From the NCBI GenBank assembly GCA_030490835.1, contig CM059975.1, positions 35,248,133-35,312,132 on the forward strand: a stretch of DNA of 64,000 bases, in the 5' to 3' direction. Positions within the stretch are counted from its first letter, which is position 1. Every line of letters starts with the position of its first letter. A program made the position numbers and the translations under genes. The notes below the pieces were generated by a model. That model saw only the letters and a list, made by a program, of their open reading frames with translations. It searched no databases and was not told where the DNA came from. The DNA is from Annona cherimola (Eukaryota; Streptophyta; Magnoliopsida; Magnoliales; Annonaceae). Shown piece after piece: positions 12,526 to 24,136 of the stretch.

Positions 12526-13104
12526 TCATATACTTATCTTGGAATTGCACTCCGAATCAATACTCCCACCAAGATTCACTGCAATGTTGCATTTCGCGGT
12601 GGCCTTAGCATTCAATTTTATGATCTTCAGCAAACTTGCTTTTCCTTTGAGTTGGACGGAAGACGTGAAATTCATTTGCCCTTTGATTACCTCCGCATAA
12701 AATTGCGGAATAGATAGCAGCCTATCCCCGAGAATCACCAACGAAGTGCTGATGTCGCGAGTGGAACGAGCAGGCAACAAACCGTTCTCGATTGGAGCTT
12801 CGGCAACGACCTCCCCATAGTAGTAGATGTAGGCCGTGGAGTCCTTGTATTTGAAGCTTCCATAGTTGCGGTTTTTCACGGTCAGGACTAGTCCTAGTGT
12901 TACATTGACTTGTGGTGGGATTGTTAGAAGGACACGAACGTACTGGAGGGTAACAGGGTGAGCTTCGACGTTGGGTTTCTTGGGTTTGAAGACGGTGAAA
13001 TACAAGATGATGAGAACTACGATGATAATGACAAGGAGAATGAGTGTAATCCCACAGCAGGCCACAAGGCGTCTTTTTCTTGATGATTTGCCATCAGATG
13101 GCAT
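12526..13104 (-). CDS. NDR1/HIN1-like (NHL) LEA_2 family membrane protein
   Basis: Single-exon gene for a 192-residue protein. The N-terminus is short and basic (KSSRKRR, about residues 6-12), then comes one strong membrane segment (about 16-38, rich in I, L and V), the juxtamembrane FKPKKPNV motif, and a LEA_2 (LEA14-type) beta-sandwich of about 50-185. Two N-glycosylation sequons (NVT near 67, NFT near 145) and paired cysteines near the C-terminus fit the domain lying outside the plasma membrane. NHL proteins are known from pathogen-response and abiotic-stress contexts; the exact role here cannot be read. Length, lack of introns and domain order are all normal. The start is the first ATG after an in-frame non-coding stretch, and a TATA box lies about 330 bp upstream. 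It appears intact and is the only complete host gene in the window. Confidence 0.9.
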   Translation of the reverse strand: MPSDGKSSRKRRLVACCGITLILLVIIIVVLIILYFTVFKPKKPNVEAHPVTLQYVRVLLTIPPQVNVTLGLVLTVKNRNYGSFKYKDSTAYIYYYGEVVAEAPIENGLLPARSTRDISTSLVILGDRLLSIPQFYAEVIKGQMNFTSSVQLKGKASLLKIIKLNAKATAKCNIAVNLGGSIDSECNSKISI

Positions 13105-13431
13105 TTTTTTTTCCTTTTTTTGGTGGGAGTGTTTTAATTTGAAGATAAATAGACAGATAGGAATAGGAATTTAATCTAGGAAACTAGAGAATGATAACTT
13201 GGAGGAGGATAATCAAAAACCAAGAGTAACAGAGAGAGTGAGTTTTTAAAGACGACGGCTGAAACATGAAAACTTTCAGTAGCAAAGAGGTTGAATTAAT
13301 AAGGATTAAAGAGGGAGTTGGGAACAATCACACGATATCTACGAAGATAAGACGAAGAAGGATAGATTGGTTGTTAGTTCCTCCGCCCTTGTTGTTTTTC
13401 TTCTTGACACTTTAGTGGCTGGGTTGGTTTC

Positions 13432-13440
13432 TATATATAT
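13432..13440 (-). promoter_or_regulatory. Candidate TATA box of the NHL gene
   Basis: Minus-strand ATATATATA upstream of the start codon. Initiation about 30 bp downstream would give a 5' UTR near 300 nt. No other TATA-like sequence is as good between here and the ATG. Confidence 0.5.
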
Positions 13441-13792
13441 GAACAGCTAGCTTGTGTGGGGGGTGATTGCTATGTTGTTGTCTGTGAGGTGGCTGGGTAT
13501 TCCCAAATCCCAAGCATATATGCATGCCGGCCAATGGTCATTGACCCGCTAGAGATGTATGCATGAATAGCTAGTCAACGTTGCATGTATTCGATCCATC
13601 GAACTGATTGGATAAGCCAATTAATTAATGCGTACAACTGAATTTGGTGATGGCCAAGATCATAAGTTTAGAGATGATTATGATACATTAGGGTTGCTGA
13701 TTAGTCCATTCGTCGGGTGTCCTAAAAGGAATCGGGTATATTACTATTTTTGGACCATTACAAGGTAGGTTTAAAATAAAATAAAAAAAGAT

Positions 13793-16700
13793 TGTGCTTA
13801 AATGCACCCAGGTGCACTTGCCAAATGATCATTTCAGATCGATCCACAATTTTATTTTGTTTTTTTAACTTTTTTCGCCGAACAGTTAATTTAGTTATGT
13901 TTAATCTATAAGCTAATTTTTACTAATTTCTTAGATGTATATATATTTATTTTATATTTTAAAAATTACTAAAATGCGGCTGATTTTAAAAAGTCTAAAA
14001 AAAAACTACAAATCTCCAAAATTGGTAAAAATGGTTAAACATGTTAAATAAACTTAGATTAACAATTGTGTTAAAAAATTTACAAAAAAATAAAAAAAAG
14101 TCGTTGGTCCCGTATGATGGCTAATCAAAGAACTTCGGTAAAATAATATGAATCAAGAAAAAATATAAACCACGATAATGAAATCAAACTATAAGACAAG
14201 AACACGTGTAATTGTTCGGATCTCCCTATCCTACTCTACTCTCCAAGCACGACAACTTGGGTTCTACTAGTCAACTTTAACACACAAGTTACAGTGGTAC
14301 AGTTTCTTCAACCGTCTTCTGGATTGGTACTAAGCTTCAGGTAGGCTCATGAAGTAATCAATGCTTTGATTCACTTTCTCTTGATTTGATGTGGCACCTC
14401 AGCCCGAGTGTCACAATCTTACTCTAAGATCTATCAATTGGTAAGTGTGATCAGGATTGTTGCCCTATCACTTGGTGGGGCTCTTTGGATATTTATCCCT
14501 TTTATCTTAACTCCTTAGGAGTTTATATCATTTTATATATTCCATTTGAAATATACACATATGTTCTCATAATTTTCCATGCTTAACCATTTCATGATAA
14601 ATCATTCTCAATAATTGACCATAAATTTTTTTTTTGCTATTTATAGTCATATCATCACATAGTCATAAGCATAACAAAATCCTTATACAACATTCAAACA
14701 TCAATAATGTCATTAACGTACAACCATGCATATCACAGAGTTCTATCACAAAAACTTGTAGAAATTCATTTTTTCCTTGAATCTCCACCTGTGCTCCTTG
14801 CATGGTTCTCCTCTTCACCTGTCTTTAGGATTTGGAAAATAAAACTGTGAGTCGAAACTCAATAAGCAAGCTATAAGGTTTTCAGGCAATTCATTTTCAA
14901 GGCAATTATATAAATGCATTTCTCTCCATTCGATTGAAGACACTTAGCAAGTGATCAACTACCAATGGAGTAGAAACATTTTCGTAAACCATTCATGGAA
15001 AGTCACATTATACCCTCTCGAGGATATATCTTAAAATATGCTTCTCATACCCATTCAGAGTATATTATAAACAATGCAATGCATCATTTAAAATCATGAC
15101 ATTCCTTTAGATAGAAGCTAGCTAGGCAACCATCCATTTTCATCCTCTCTCCCATTCCAGGGAGGCGCCGCCGGGCCTTGACCTCTCTTAGCGACTTGGC
15201 AGCACCAAAGTGGGTCCGTTTACACCTTTGAGGTGGACCTCATGCTTTTGGGCACATGCTTTCTTTCATAAACATGAACTTGACATGCTAGCATGATTTT
15301 TCATTCATAAATCATGAATTCATCATTTAACATAAGTACTTGAAAAGAAGTAAGCAATTCATTTATTTCAATAGAAATAACATGTCAATACTCATTTAGA
15401 CAAGGAATGACCATCCTTAAACAACTTAGAAAGAATTGAAATCATTCATTTGCTAACTCATTTAAACAGTTAGAACATCATCGATAAGCATTTTATCACA
15501 TTTGATAAAACAAAGCATTTTAGAAAACTGCTTGCTTACCTTTCTTACTTAGCTTTCCTCCTCGTTAACTTCTTTGTCTTTGCCTATACATACACATAGC
15601 ATTGCATTCATATCAAGCCATTTACTTGCATACACTTAGTTTTCCAATCCCGTAATCCATATCATTTATAATCAACTTGGATATTTAAGTCGATCATACA
15701 TATATGACAGACACTTATGCATCATATCATTCATTCCATAGTATATTTTAATCTCATAGTTAGGGTAAACACATAGCGTACATTCATATCTCAACATATG
15801 GGGATTTAAATCTCTCATTAACCATTTTTCATGCATTTTCCATTTTTCCTACGTCAATGCTTATTTTAAGCATATAAGTGACGTTTCAAGCTTCATAAAT
15901 AAATCTCAAATATTGAGATAATTAATTCTCATTCACACAGAAATATCCTCATGAATTTTATCACATATTCATGCATATTTTTCATTTTAGCAAGTTCACA
16001 TAAGCCACATATCATCCATTCATACATATGTTCCACATACGTTCAACTTACAACACATATATTATGTGTTTCTTAAATTTTCTTAACATAGCAACTTACA
16101 CCCATTTTCATCATCATTAAACCCATTAATTAACATATACTTTAGGATTTAATTTCATATTTTTATCCATTTATCATTGATTTCCAAAACAGTCATGTTA
16201 AGACCCATTTTTCATCATTTCAATGCCTCTTTCATGACTTAAATCATAACAGATTTTTAAGTCATAATTTCCAGCAACTAAACTTGCTTTTCTTAACTCA
16301 AATTTAGGGTATTATCACATATTTGAAATCCATAATTCCTCAGCTTCTATAACAGCAACATTTTCATGCATATAGGGTATCCGTTTAACCCATTTTGACG
16401 TGTCCAAACATATGTTTATAAAAATCAGATTTAGGGCTAATATTTTCAAACCCTTTTGGAAACTCAAAGTACATTAAATATAGGATATTTTACTCTCCAT
16501 AACATTCATAAATCATTTCACTACAATCAGCAACAAAAATCATATGAAAAGCACCCGTTTTGGCCCCCATTTGGATGTCCCTCATGCATACCCTAAAAAT
16601 TAAATTTAGGGCAAACTCATCCAGCCCACTTAGGTCATCTAAAGGGTCCTTAATTTAGGGTACTTTACCCTAAAATTCATCCATAAACAATTTAAGCACT

Positions 16701-19182
16701 TCCTTTTGTCATTTTTAAACCAAAAATGGAAAAATCGGGCCTTTCTTGAAACTTAGGGTTTCATATTTGCTAAAATCATTAAAAAATGCTTAAATCATCA
16801 TATGTAATTCAAAAGAATATGAATTACATCCAAATAAACATGCTTAAATCATATAGCAACTTGATTTAGGATTTTGAGATTTTCCAAGTTAGCTTTCATC
16901 TCAAAATTCAACTTAAACTTCCATTTTCACTCTCTTGAACTCTTGTTCTTTATGAACCATATTCGTGGCTTATGAATTGAGAGAGAAAAACTTGATTTAG
17001 GTGATTCAAAACATAGATTTCATTTACTTGAATCAACCCTAACTTGAATCCAACTTGAGTTGCTTGATTTCTCTTCTTTTTCTCCTCCTTTTTCTTCCAC
17101 TTTTTCTTCTCCTTTTCTCCTTTCCTTTTGCTGGTTTGGACGTGCCCTTGGTTGCTCAAGACTTAGCAACTTTGTGAAATTTCTCCCCCCTTTCTCTTCA
17201 TATGCACGTTCCAAGCATTTCTCCCTTTTATGATTTTTTTAACCAGCTAGTGGGACCCATTTGCCACATGTCATGAGGGTAATTAATTTCTACCTTATCC
17301 CTTAATTACATGGTATTTTTATAACTAAGTAAAATACCCATTTAGTAATTTATAAAAATCCACAAAATCAATGCATTTAAGCATCATGTTGCTATCCACC
17401 CATGGAACGTCCACTCTATGCTAGCTTTTGACATTTTCTTGCCATTTTTTCACTTATTTAAGTGTTCATATACTTTCCCTAGGGTCTTAGCTAGTTAGAT
17501 ATGCATTTTATCATTTTTAAAAAATTAAAAACCAGCCTTATCCACCCCTTGGACGTCCCTTGGCGTGACACCACACCTATGCTCCATTTGAGCTAAACTT
17601 AGGTCATTAAACCCATGTATTTAAACCCTTACTTTTCCATGGATTTGACCCTTAAATAATTCTTTAAAATCCAGCTCAATCCATTCAAAAATTGACACCT
17701 TGCATAGCATTTAAACATGTCATTTTCTCAAATGCTTTTTATTAAATGCTATGGTAGTCTAGAGTACACAAAGTCAATGTCAGGTACCTTTTTCTAATTA
17801 AAAACTTTTCCATGGTAATTAGATTAATCAAATCTACTCATTTCATAGATTTCATAATTTTATTTCATCATTTTAATTTTCATCTTAAACCGATGTTTCT
17901 ACGTCAAGTTATGAACCTTTGAAAATATCCTTAGAATATGAGATAAAAAATAAATAATTATCACCTTAATCTCATTACTTGTGTCTTAATCCAATTCACT
18001 TATAAGGTTGAGCCAAAAATCATGAGCTTGCCTTTAAATTTTATCTCATTTTGCCTTATAGGCATAAAGTTATGAATTTTCTATGATTTTCAACATAACT
18101 CCATAATTTCCGTTTTAATATCTATTAATTAAATCATGGAAATTAAAATAAATATTCATGCTACATTAGCACCTGCTAATCCTCCTTAAGCATCTTTAGT
18201 CATCTTGACTCATATTGGGCTTTGGCGATTAATCGTAATCACATTCTTAATTGCAAATCCTAATTTGCAAAATTCATATATTCATGAAAATCATCCAAAA
18301 TTCAATCATTTCACACATAAGTCATTCATTACACCTTAAATGAAATTATATGAGTCCTACTTGGGTCTGAGTATTACATTTGATCACCATAAACACCAAG
18401 GTAATACAAAAACAAACTTTAAATAAAAAGCAAAGTAGTTTAGCACATCTGTAAGAGTAGCATATTCAACATTTGAATGACAACTTGAAGCTTTGAATCA
18501 CCACAACAACTTCACTGAGAGATAGAAACTTTTCTTCAAGAGAGTTCTTCACAAAGGAGCAAGTTTGAATTATTCACTCTTGGGTATTTGGTGAAGTTTT
18601 CTTAGTTGTTTCTGGCTCCCACATGTCCTCCTTTTAAAGCCCTTTTGAACTCATGAAATGTGGCCTAGAAGATAGTTTAAGGGTTCTCCTTGTATATCTC
18701 GACTTTTCAAAAATTCGATTTCTATTGCCCTAAAAAAGATTGACCTTTTCTATCAAAAAGGTCGACCTTTTGCTGTCTGGTTGAGACAATAAGAATTCTG
18801 AACCAAAAGGTCAACCTTTTCCCTTTTTTGTAAAAAAATGAATTTCGGGAAAGTCTAGCTTTAATCTTGTTAATCCACTCAAGATAAGCTTAAAAAAATA
18901 AACCAATCTTAATTCAAGATTAAGCATATCTCAAAAAGCATATTCCATGATTATTCCAAGTGAAGTTATCAATAGAACATATTCCAAGATTATTCCAAGC
19001 ATTGTAAAAAGCATATTCTATTTTCAAATTTCAAGCTCAATCTTATCACAATTAGCATGATAAACTCAAAATAATAATTTCACAAACACATCACACTTTT
19101 CAAAATTCTATTCAAGAGCACAAAATCACATCTTTTGTCATCATCAAAACCAATCAAAAATAGATTTTCACAGAAGTTCACA
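13793..19182 (-). mobile_element. Possible older (copia-like) solo LTR hosting another solo LTR
   Basis: Reading on the minus strand, the block begins TGTGAACTTCTGTG at 19182, passes through gattggttttgatgatgac, a style common in SIRE/Maximus copia LTRs, and would end ..TTAAGCACA at 13793. Five-base flanks aagat are present at 13788-13792 and 19183-19187. Without the nested solo LTR it would be about 1.4 kb. Against this, acccaggtgcact occurs near both ends (about 13808 and 19194), so the true boundaries may differ. Family and ends are inferences. Confidence 0.4.
14390..18378 (-). mobile_element. Solo LTR (4.0 kb), second copy of the 1480-5175 family
   Basis: On the plus strand it begins TGTGGCACCTC and ends GAGTATTACA. 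It is flanked by perfect 5-bp TSDs tttga (14385-14389 and 18379-18383). Its reverse complement aligns end to end with 1480-5175: termini TGTAATACTCAGACCCAAGTA against TGTGATACCCAGTCCTAAGTA, and the shared block gatcaggattgttgccct near 14450. No internal domain, PBS or polypurine tract. The two copies have independent TSDs and opposite orientations, so they are separate insertions. Confidence 0.9.
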
Positions 19183-19187
19183 AAGAT

Positions 19188-19885
19188 ATTTGTACCCAGG
19201 TGCACTCAATTAGTTAAGTGCACCTCGAGCATGCAATCAAGATCCAAAAATATGCTTATGCAATAAAGTGGGAAAGTTTATAAGTTCTGTGTATATAAAA
19301 TCAATCCATATTATTATTATTATATAATTACTATAACTTTCATAAAATATATTATAATTAAAAGATATAAAAATTACTTAATTAATATATTTATTAAATT
19401 CATTTTAAAACTATATATTGTTATTGTATTGGTCATAGACTTTTAAGTACAATTAATAGTTGAATTATGTTATTTTAAATAACCAATTTAAAATCAAAAT
19501 AAAAAAGATAAAGAGTAACGTAGGTTTTAAACCAACCAGCTGAAATAGGATAAGGTAAAACTTTTGAAAATGAGATAAAGATGGAATCACTCAAGACTGT
19601 ACCTACCTCGAGCAAGCATGAGTTGTACTGTATAAATTGCTAGCGCCAAATCGGAGGTCATGCATGCTTCTGCCAAGAAAATGTGGTCATTTTGTTTCTA
19701 AAACTATGAAGGCTAAGCTGTCAGAGAGAATGTTGGAAAGGGTATAGAAGTGGAAACCTAGTGATTCTTACAAGGTTAAATTTTTTCAATCTTTATTTTA
19801 CTTTTTAAATATATTGTTTGTTATTATTTTTTATACTAGGTCGAGATAAATTTAGTTGGAGTCTCACCTTTCTTTAATAGGTCTG
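19188..19885. other. Intergenic DNA
   Basis: AT-rich sequence without a supported gene or complete element. A short GC-richer patch (19610-19760) has no recognisable frame. Confidence 0.4.
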
Positions 19886-19890
19886 ATGAC

Positions 19891-21124
19891 TATTGAGTCA
19901 TTTTTATATCATGTAGTCTGAATATTAATTGAGAAGAATTTGAGTGTTTAAGGTGATTTGAATAATATTTTGACTGATTTAGCTTTATTTAGCATAAAAT
20001 ACTCACAATTGACTGGTATGTGCAAATTCAGGAGAAATTGGAGCAAAACTTGTGCAATTCTTGGAGAATTGAAGCATAAGAACCAAGACCCCCTCAATTT
20101 CATGATTTTAAAGAATTAAAATGAGGGAAAAATGATCAAATTAACCAAGAACATATCATGGAAGATTCAACACAAAATGGGCATCAAAACTGCAAACAAG
20201 AAAATTGAGCGTAGAATTGACATAAGATAATCGATGATTGGGAGGCAAAGGATTCAAGGCATACAAAAATGATGTTTTGAAGGGTTTAAGGAAGTACAAA
20301 TAGTTATTAACAAGTTCCAAAACATGTAAAGAAGTTTCGGCACAATTCGGGGCGAAACGGGCACAAAACAAAATGGGCAAAATCTTCAAAGCAAATTGTG
20401 AGGACCAAAGACCCACATGGTCTGAACTGTGTGAAGCTTGGTGCCACATGGTTCAAACCATTTGGACCCCTAAAGATGCGCAATTCTATGCGCAGTTGAA
20501 CCGTTTTGCTCAAGTTTGAGTTTTTTGGGGCAAGTTTTCGTAAGAGCTCCATATAAACACTTGTTATGAACGTCCTAAAACATATTAGAACCTCTTGAGA
20601 GCTAGGGTTGAGATTCGGGAGCAAGATGAGTGAAGATCAAAATATCTGACAATCAAAATATTAAACCGAAAAATCTGAAATCATGAAAATAATCATGATG
20701 ATCTTGAAGAATTCCATGAACTTTTATAGAACTTAATGGATTCTAATTGACTTAATCTCATAAAAAATAGGTAGTTAAGAAAATTAAGGTATACCTTATA
20801 GATTTCAAAGAAAGATGTAAGGATAATGTAGGCATATTTCTCCTTTAACATATAATATCTGGATTAAATAAGCAATCCACGTATCCGTTGCGAAAAATGT
20901 ATGTGAAACCCTAAATCCTAGGTACTCGCGTCCCTTGACTTTTAATTCTCGTTTCCTGTTCTTAAGATCAATCTTTTATTTTCTTATTTGTTTTCTTTCA
21001 CTTTATTTTCTTTGTGTTTTATATAAGTGTTTAAATCCAACATTCTAAGTCCTGAATGTTCTGTGAATCGATATTTTATATACTACAATCTACGACCCGT
21101 GCACTTGCGGTGATATTGTGAACA
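19891..21124 (+). repeat. 5' LTR of the non-autonomous element
   Basis: Begins TATTGAGTCATTTT (the usual TG is now TA) and ends GTGATATTGTGAACA. It aligns with the 3' LTR but lacks about 330 bp that the 3' LTR has near 24890-25230, so it suffered an internal deletion around 20635. Confidence 0.8.
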
Positions 21125-21150
21125 AGTATTTTCGCATCATTGCTGGGGAA
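21125..21150 (+). other. Primer-binding-site region
   Basis: Sequence agtattttcgcatcattgct directly follows the 5' LTR. It is a decayed form of the gcgccgttgccgggga site used by Tat/Athila elements primed by tRNA-Asp. Confidence 0.5.
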
Positions 21151-21473
21151 TTTAGCGTTATTTAGGACTTTAAGTTCGAACACTTTTCTTCTCTTTATAT
21201 CTTTTTTTCTTTGTATGTTCTCTTCCTAGATATTTTCTTCGTCTTTCTCTTTCTTTCCTCTTCTACTCTATCCCTCTTTGTATATTCTTTTTATAGGTAA
21301 TTTTTTATTTTTATTTTTATTTTTCTAGAAGTTATTTGATGACATACTATAATCAATGGTATGATGATAGAATGAGTATTAGATCTCTTCATGATGATAG
21401 GATGGTTGCTAGAGCATGGCATGAGATTATGAAATAGCGGACCAGTACAATTCTTATGGAGAAGGGGCATCAA

Positions 21474-22437
21474 TGACAAATGGACCATATCAACAAGACT
21501 TGGGATTTGATTAACAAAATTTCTATAACCATCCTCATCTTGTTGAAAATTCCTTCTCCAACATTTATAATTCTGATGAGCCTACACATTAAAATAATTT
21601 TTGGTCCAATAATCACACTTTTACATTTGAACAAAATTTCTTTCCACCTCAACAAGATGACTTAAATGTTGAAAATAGGTTGGACAATTTTTCTTTACCC
21701 AATCCACAACAACTAATAATTCCACAACAACTTAAAGAATCTCTTTTAAAACACATTATTGGAATGAACTAAACACTTGATTATTTAAATGAGTAGCTTT
21801 TGATTCTAGGAGAACAAATTGCAAAATAAGTCATTCATCTAAATGAGAAATCTGACCAATCTCCTAGTTATCCATGCATGGACTCTATGAATTTTTTGAG
21901 AATTACGATGAAATTATCTCGATTAAAGAAGATCAAATAGATGATGAGATGCATGTAGAAGAACAAGAGAAAATGCAAAATCAGGCTTATCATGGAAATA
22001 TTCTAAAGGGTAAAGCGCTAGATGAGGACATAGAGAAAATTCAAGACCAATCAAAACTTGATGAAAGCTGTGAGAAAATGAAAGCAACTAGCTCATTCAA
22101 AGAAACAAGGATCGAGGAGTCATCTATACCATCAGAGCTACACAAACCATAATTTATTGTTCCACAAAGAGCCACTGAACATTGCATGAATCCTAAAGAA
22201 ATTGATATTGATATTTATAACTTTAGAAAAATTTCTGTCTCATTTTATTTGGATCCATTTTTAGACACTAACATCATCTATGATTTTGCAGGAAACCACA
22301 ACAAGGTAATGCTGCAAAAGATGTTGGATATCACATCCGGTGATAGTCCAAGTTTTACAAATATGCAGAATGCAACACATGAGAATTTAGTGAAAGATCT
22401 GCATGAACTTGTATTTGAAAGATTGGGTGTTGGTTGA
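21474..22437 (+). pseudogene. Gag-like remnant, Q/N-rich then acidic
   Basis: The region 21474-21870 reads as short frames rich in N, Q, F and P (GPYQQDLGF, YNHPHL) broken by stops. 21874-22152 and 22186-22437 are open and in the same frame, separated only by a stop after the residues HKP, so they were one frame. The 92-residue part is acidic and lysine-rich, coiled-coil-like; the 83-residue part has no motif I recognise. There is no zinc knuckle and no pol. The position right after the PBS fits gag. Low-complexity composition leaves the identification open. Confidence 0.45.
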
Positions 22438-24121
22438 TGCAATGCCAACAATTTAGCTGAAGATGTTAAACTTAGTGTTGCTTGAAAGCAACCCAGGATT
22501 TAGTTAGGGGAGTATTATTTTTTAAAGTATTTTTTTAGGATTTTGATGATTTTTGATTCATAGTCTTCATTTGGTGTTTTGTAGGAACTTACTAAGGAAT
22601 AATGCAGTATGAAAATATCAATGCTTAAACAAGGATGTTAACATTTGCAATCACTAAAAATATTTATTGATTCATGCTTGACTGAATAAACTGTCTTTAA
22701 CATTGAGGACAATGTTAATTTTAAGTGCGAGTGTGAATGCGTTACATTATTTCTTTGATTACCCCCTCTAATTGCTTTAAAGGATTATTATAATGGATTT
22801 TCTGAAATTTTTTATTATATAGTGAAATTGTTTTAAGCTTATGTGCATGATAGTTAACTCTAAATTGATTTATATTCCACTTTGAACTCTTGTTGTTCCT
22901 TTAAGCAGACCATACTTAGGATTTCAAAACTATGAGTTATGCAATTAATTAAAATCTAGTAAGATGTTGAATTTGTTTGTGAGTATGTACTTGTTGAAAA
23001 TACTTATATTTACGTCCTAGATCACTTGATGAAACTAATATACTGAGGTATCAATTTTGTTTACTTTCAAACTTAGAGTAATTCTTTCTAATTTATCAAA
23101 ATTGTTTCTAGTACACACAATTGATGAATTAAATAAGATAATTTTTTCCATGTACATGAAAATCTCATTCTAGCTAACGGATTTCCAAAGCTAAATACTC
23201 ACTTAACTTGTTTGTGGAATATGATTAAGGTATTTCTTTATCTGATGAACATAATTCTGATAGTATTACTGTTGTTCACCCCTTTGAGACTAAAATTTCT
23301 TTCTAGAAATTAATTATCACCTTTTGAATTGAATTGGCTTTAAATTTGAATTTGGAGTTGAAAAGAATAATGAGAATGAGGTTAACTGCATGGCTAGTAC
23401 ACTGATGAAAATGACTCCCTAGATACCCTGAAATATGATGAGGGGAGTTGTCTACGAAAAATAATTTTTTTAGTTACCCTGAAATATGGTGAGGGGAGTT
23501 ATTACTGGACTTAGTTTTAAAAAAATAACAAAATTAAAAAAGCTGCTAAACCAAGGGTAAGAGCAGACTTTAAAAAAAAAAAAAAAGCACTTAGTGTGGG
23601 AGTCATTTTATTTCTTTGTTCATACAAGGCTCAAATCAAAGCCAAAGGCAGTTCAATTTTTAAAATTTTGCTATGAACTTAACCGTTGTCTCATTAAATT
23701 CCTTATAATTCTATAATCTAGTCAAGTGAGTCAGTGAAAGAAATTTCGATGTCGGAATTTGACGAGATGTATGTGAGGGTATTTTATGTGTCACTACCAT
23801 TAATTAAATGTTTAAACGTGTGTATTAAACAACTAGATAAAATAGGAAGATATCTAAGAAATAGGAGTTTATATTACGAGTTTTTTTTAACTCTTAATTA
23901 TTGAAAGCAAAAAAGATAACAGTGTGTATGGTGTTAGTCGAATGAAAAGGGATTTATTATTGGGATTTTGACAAGTGCTATGTTTCAAATTTTTTTTTTG
24001 ATAATTTTACTAGCTTTGATGATCATTTATACTTGGTTTTTTCTCAAAATTTTTGAAAGACCAATCCTTGAAATTCTGTGATTTGATTATTCTGTATTTG
24101 CTTAAGGATAACCAGAGGTTC

Positions 24122-24136
24122 AAGCTTGGGGGTATT
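24122..24136 (+). other. Polypurine tract
   Basis: aagcttgggggtatt, immediately before the 3' LTR start TGTCGAGCC. This form (AGCTTGGGGG) is common before Tat/Athila-type 3' LTRs. Confidence 0.7.

Noticed and set aside
16950..17214. Lysine/glutamate-rich frames
   Set aside because: Overlapping frames within low-complexity T/C-rich sequence of a solo LTR.
1480..18378. The two large LTR blocks as the two ends of one retrotransposon
   Set aside because: They are in opposite orientations and each has its own TSD; the DNA between them holds unrelated elements and a host gene.
20156..20624. Minus-strand frames of about 100 codons, repeated at 24403-24876
   Set aside because: They are antisense frames in the two LTRs of the 19891-25701 element; similarity between them only reflects LTR homology.
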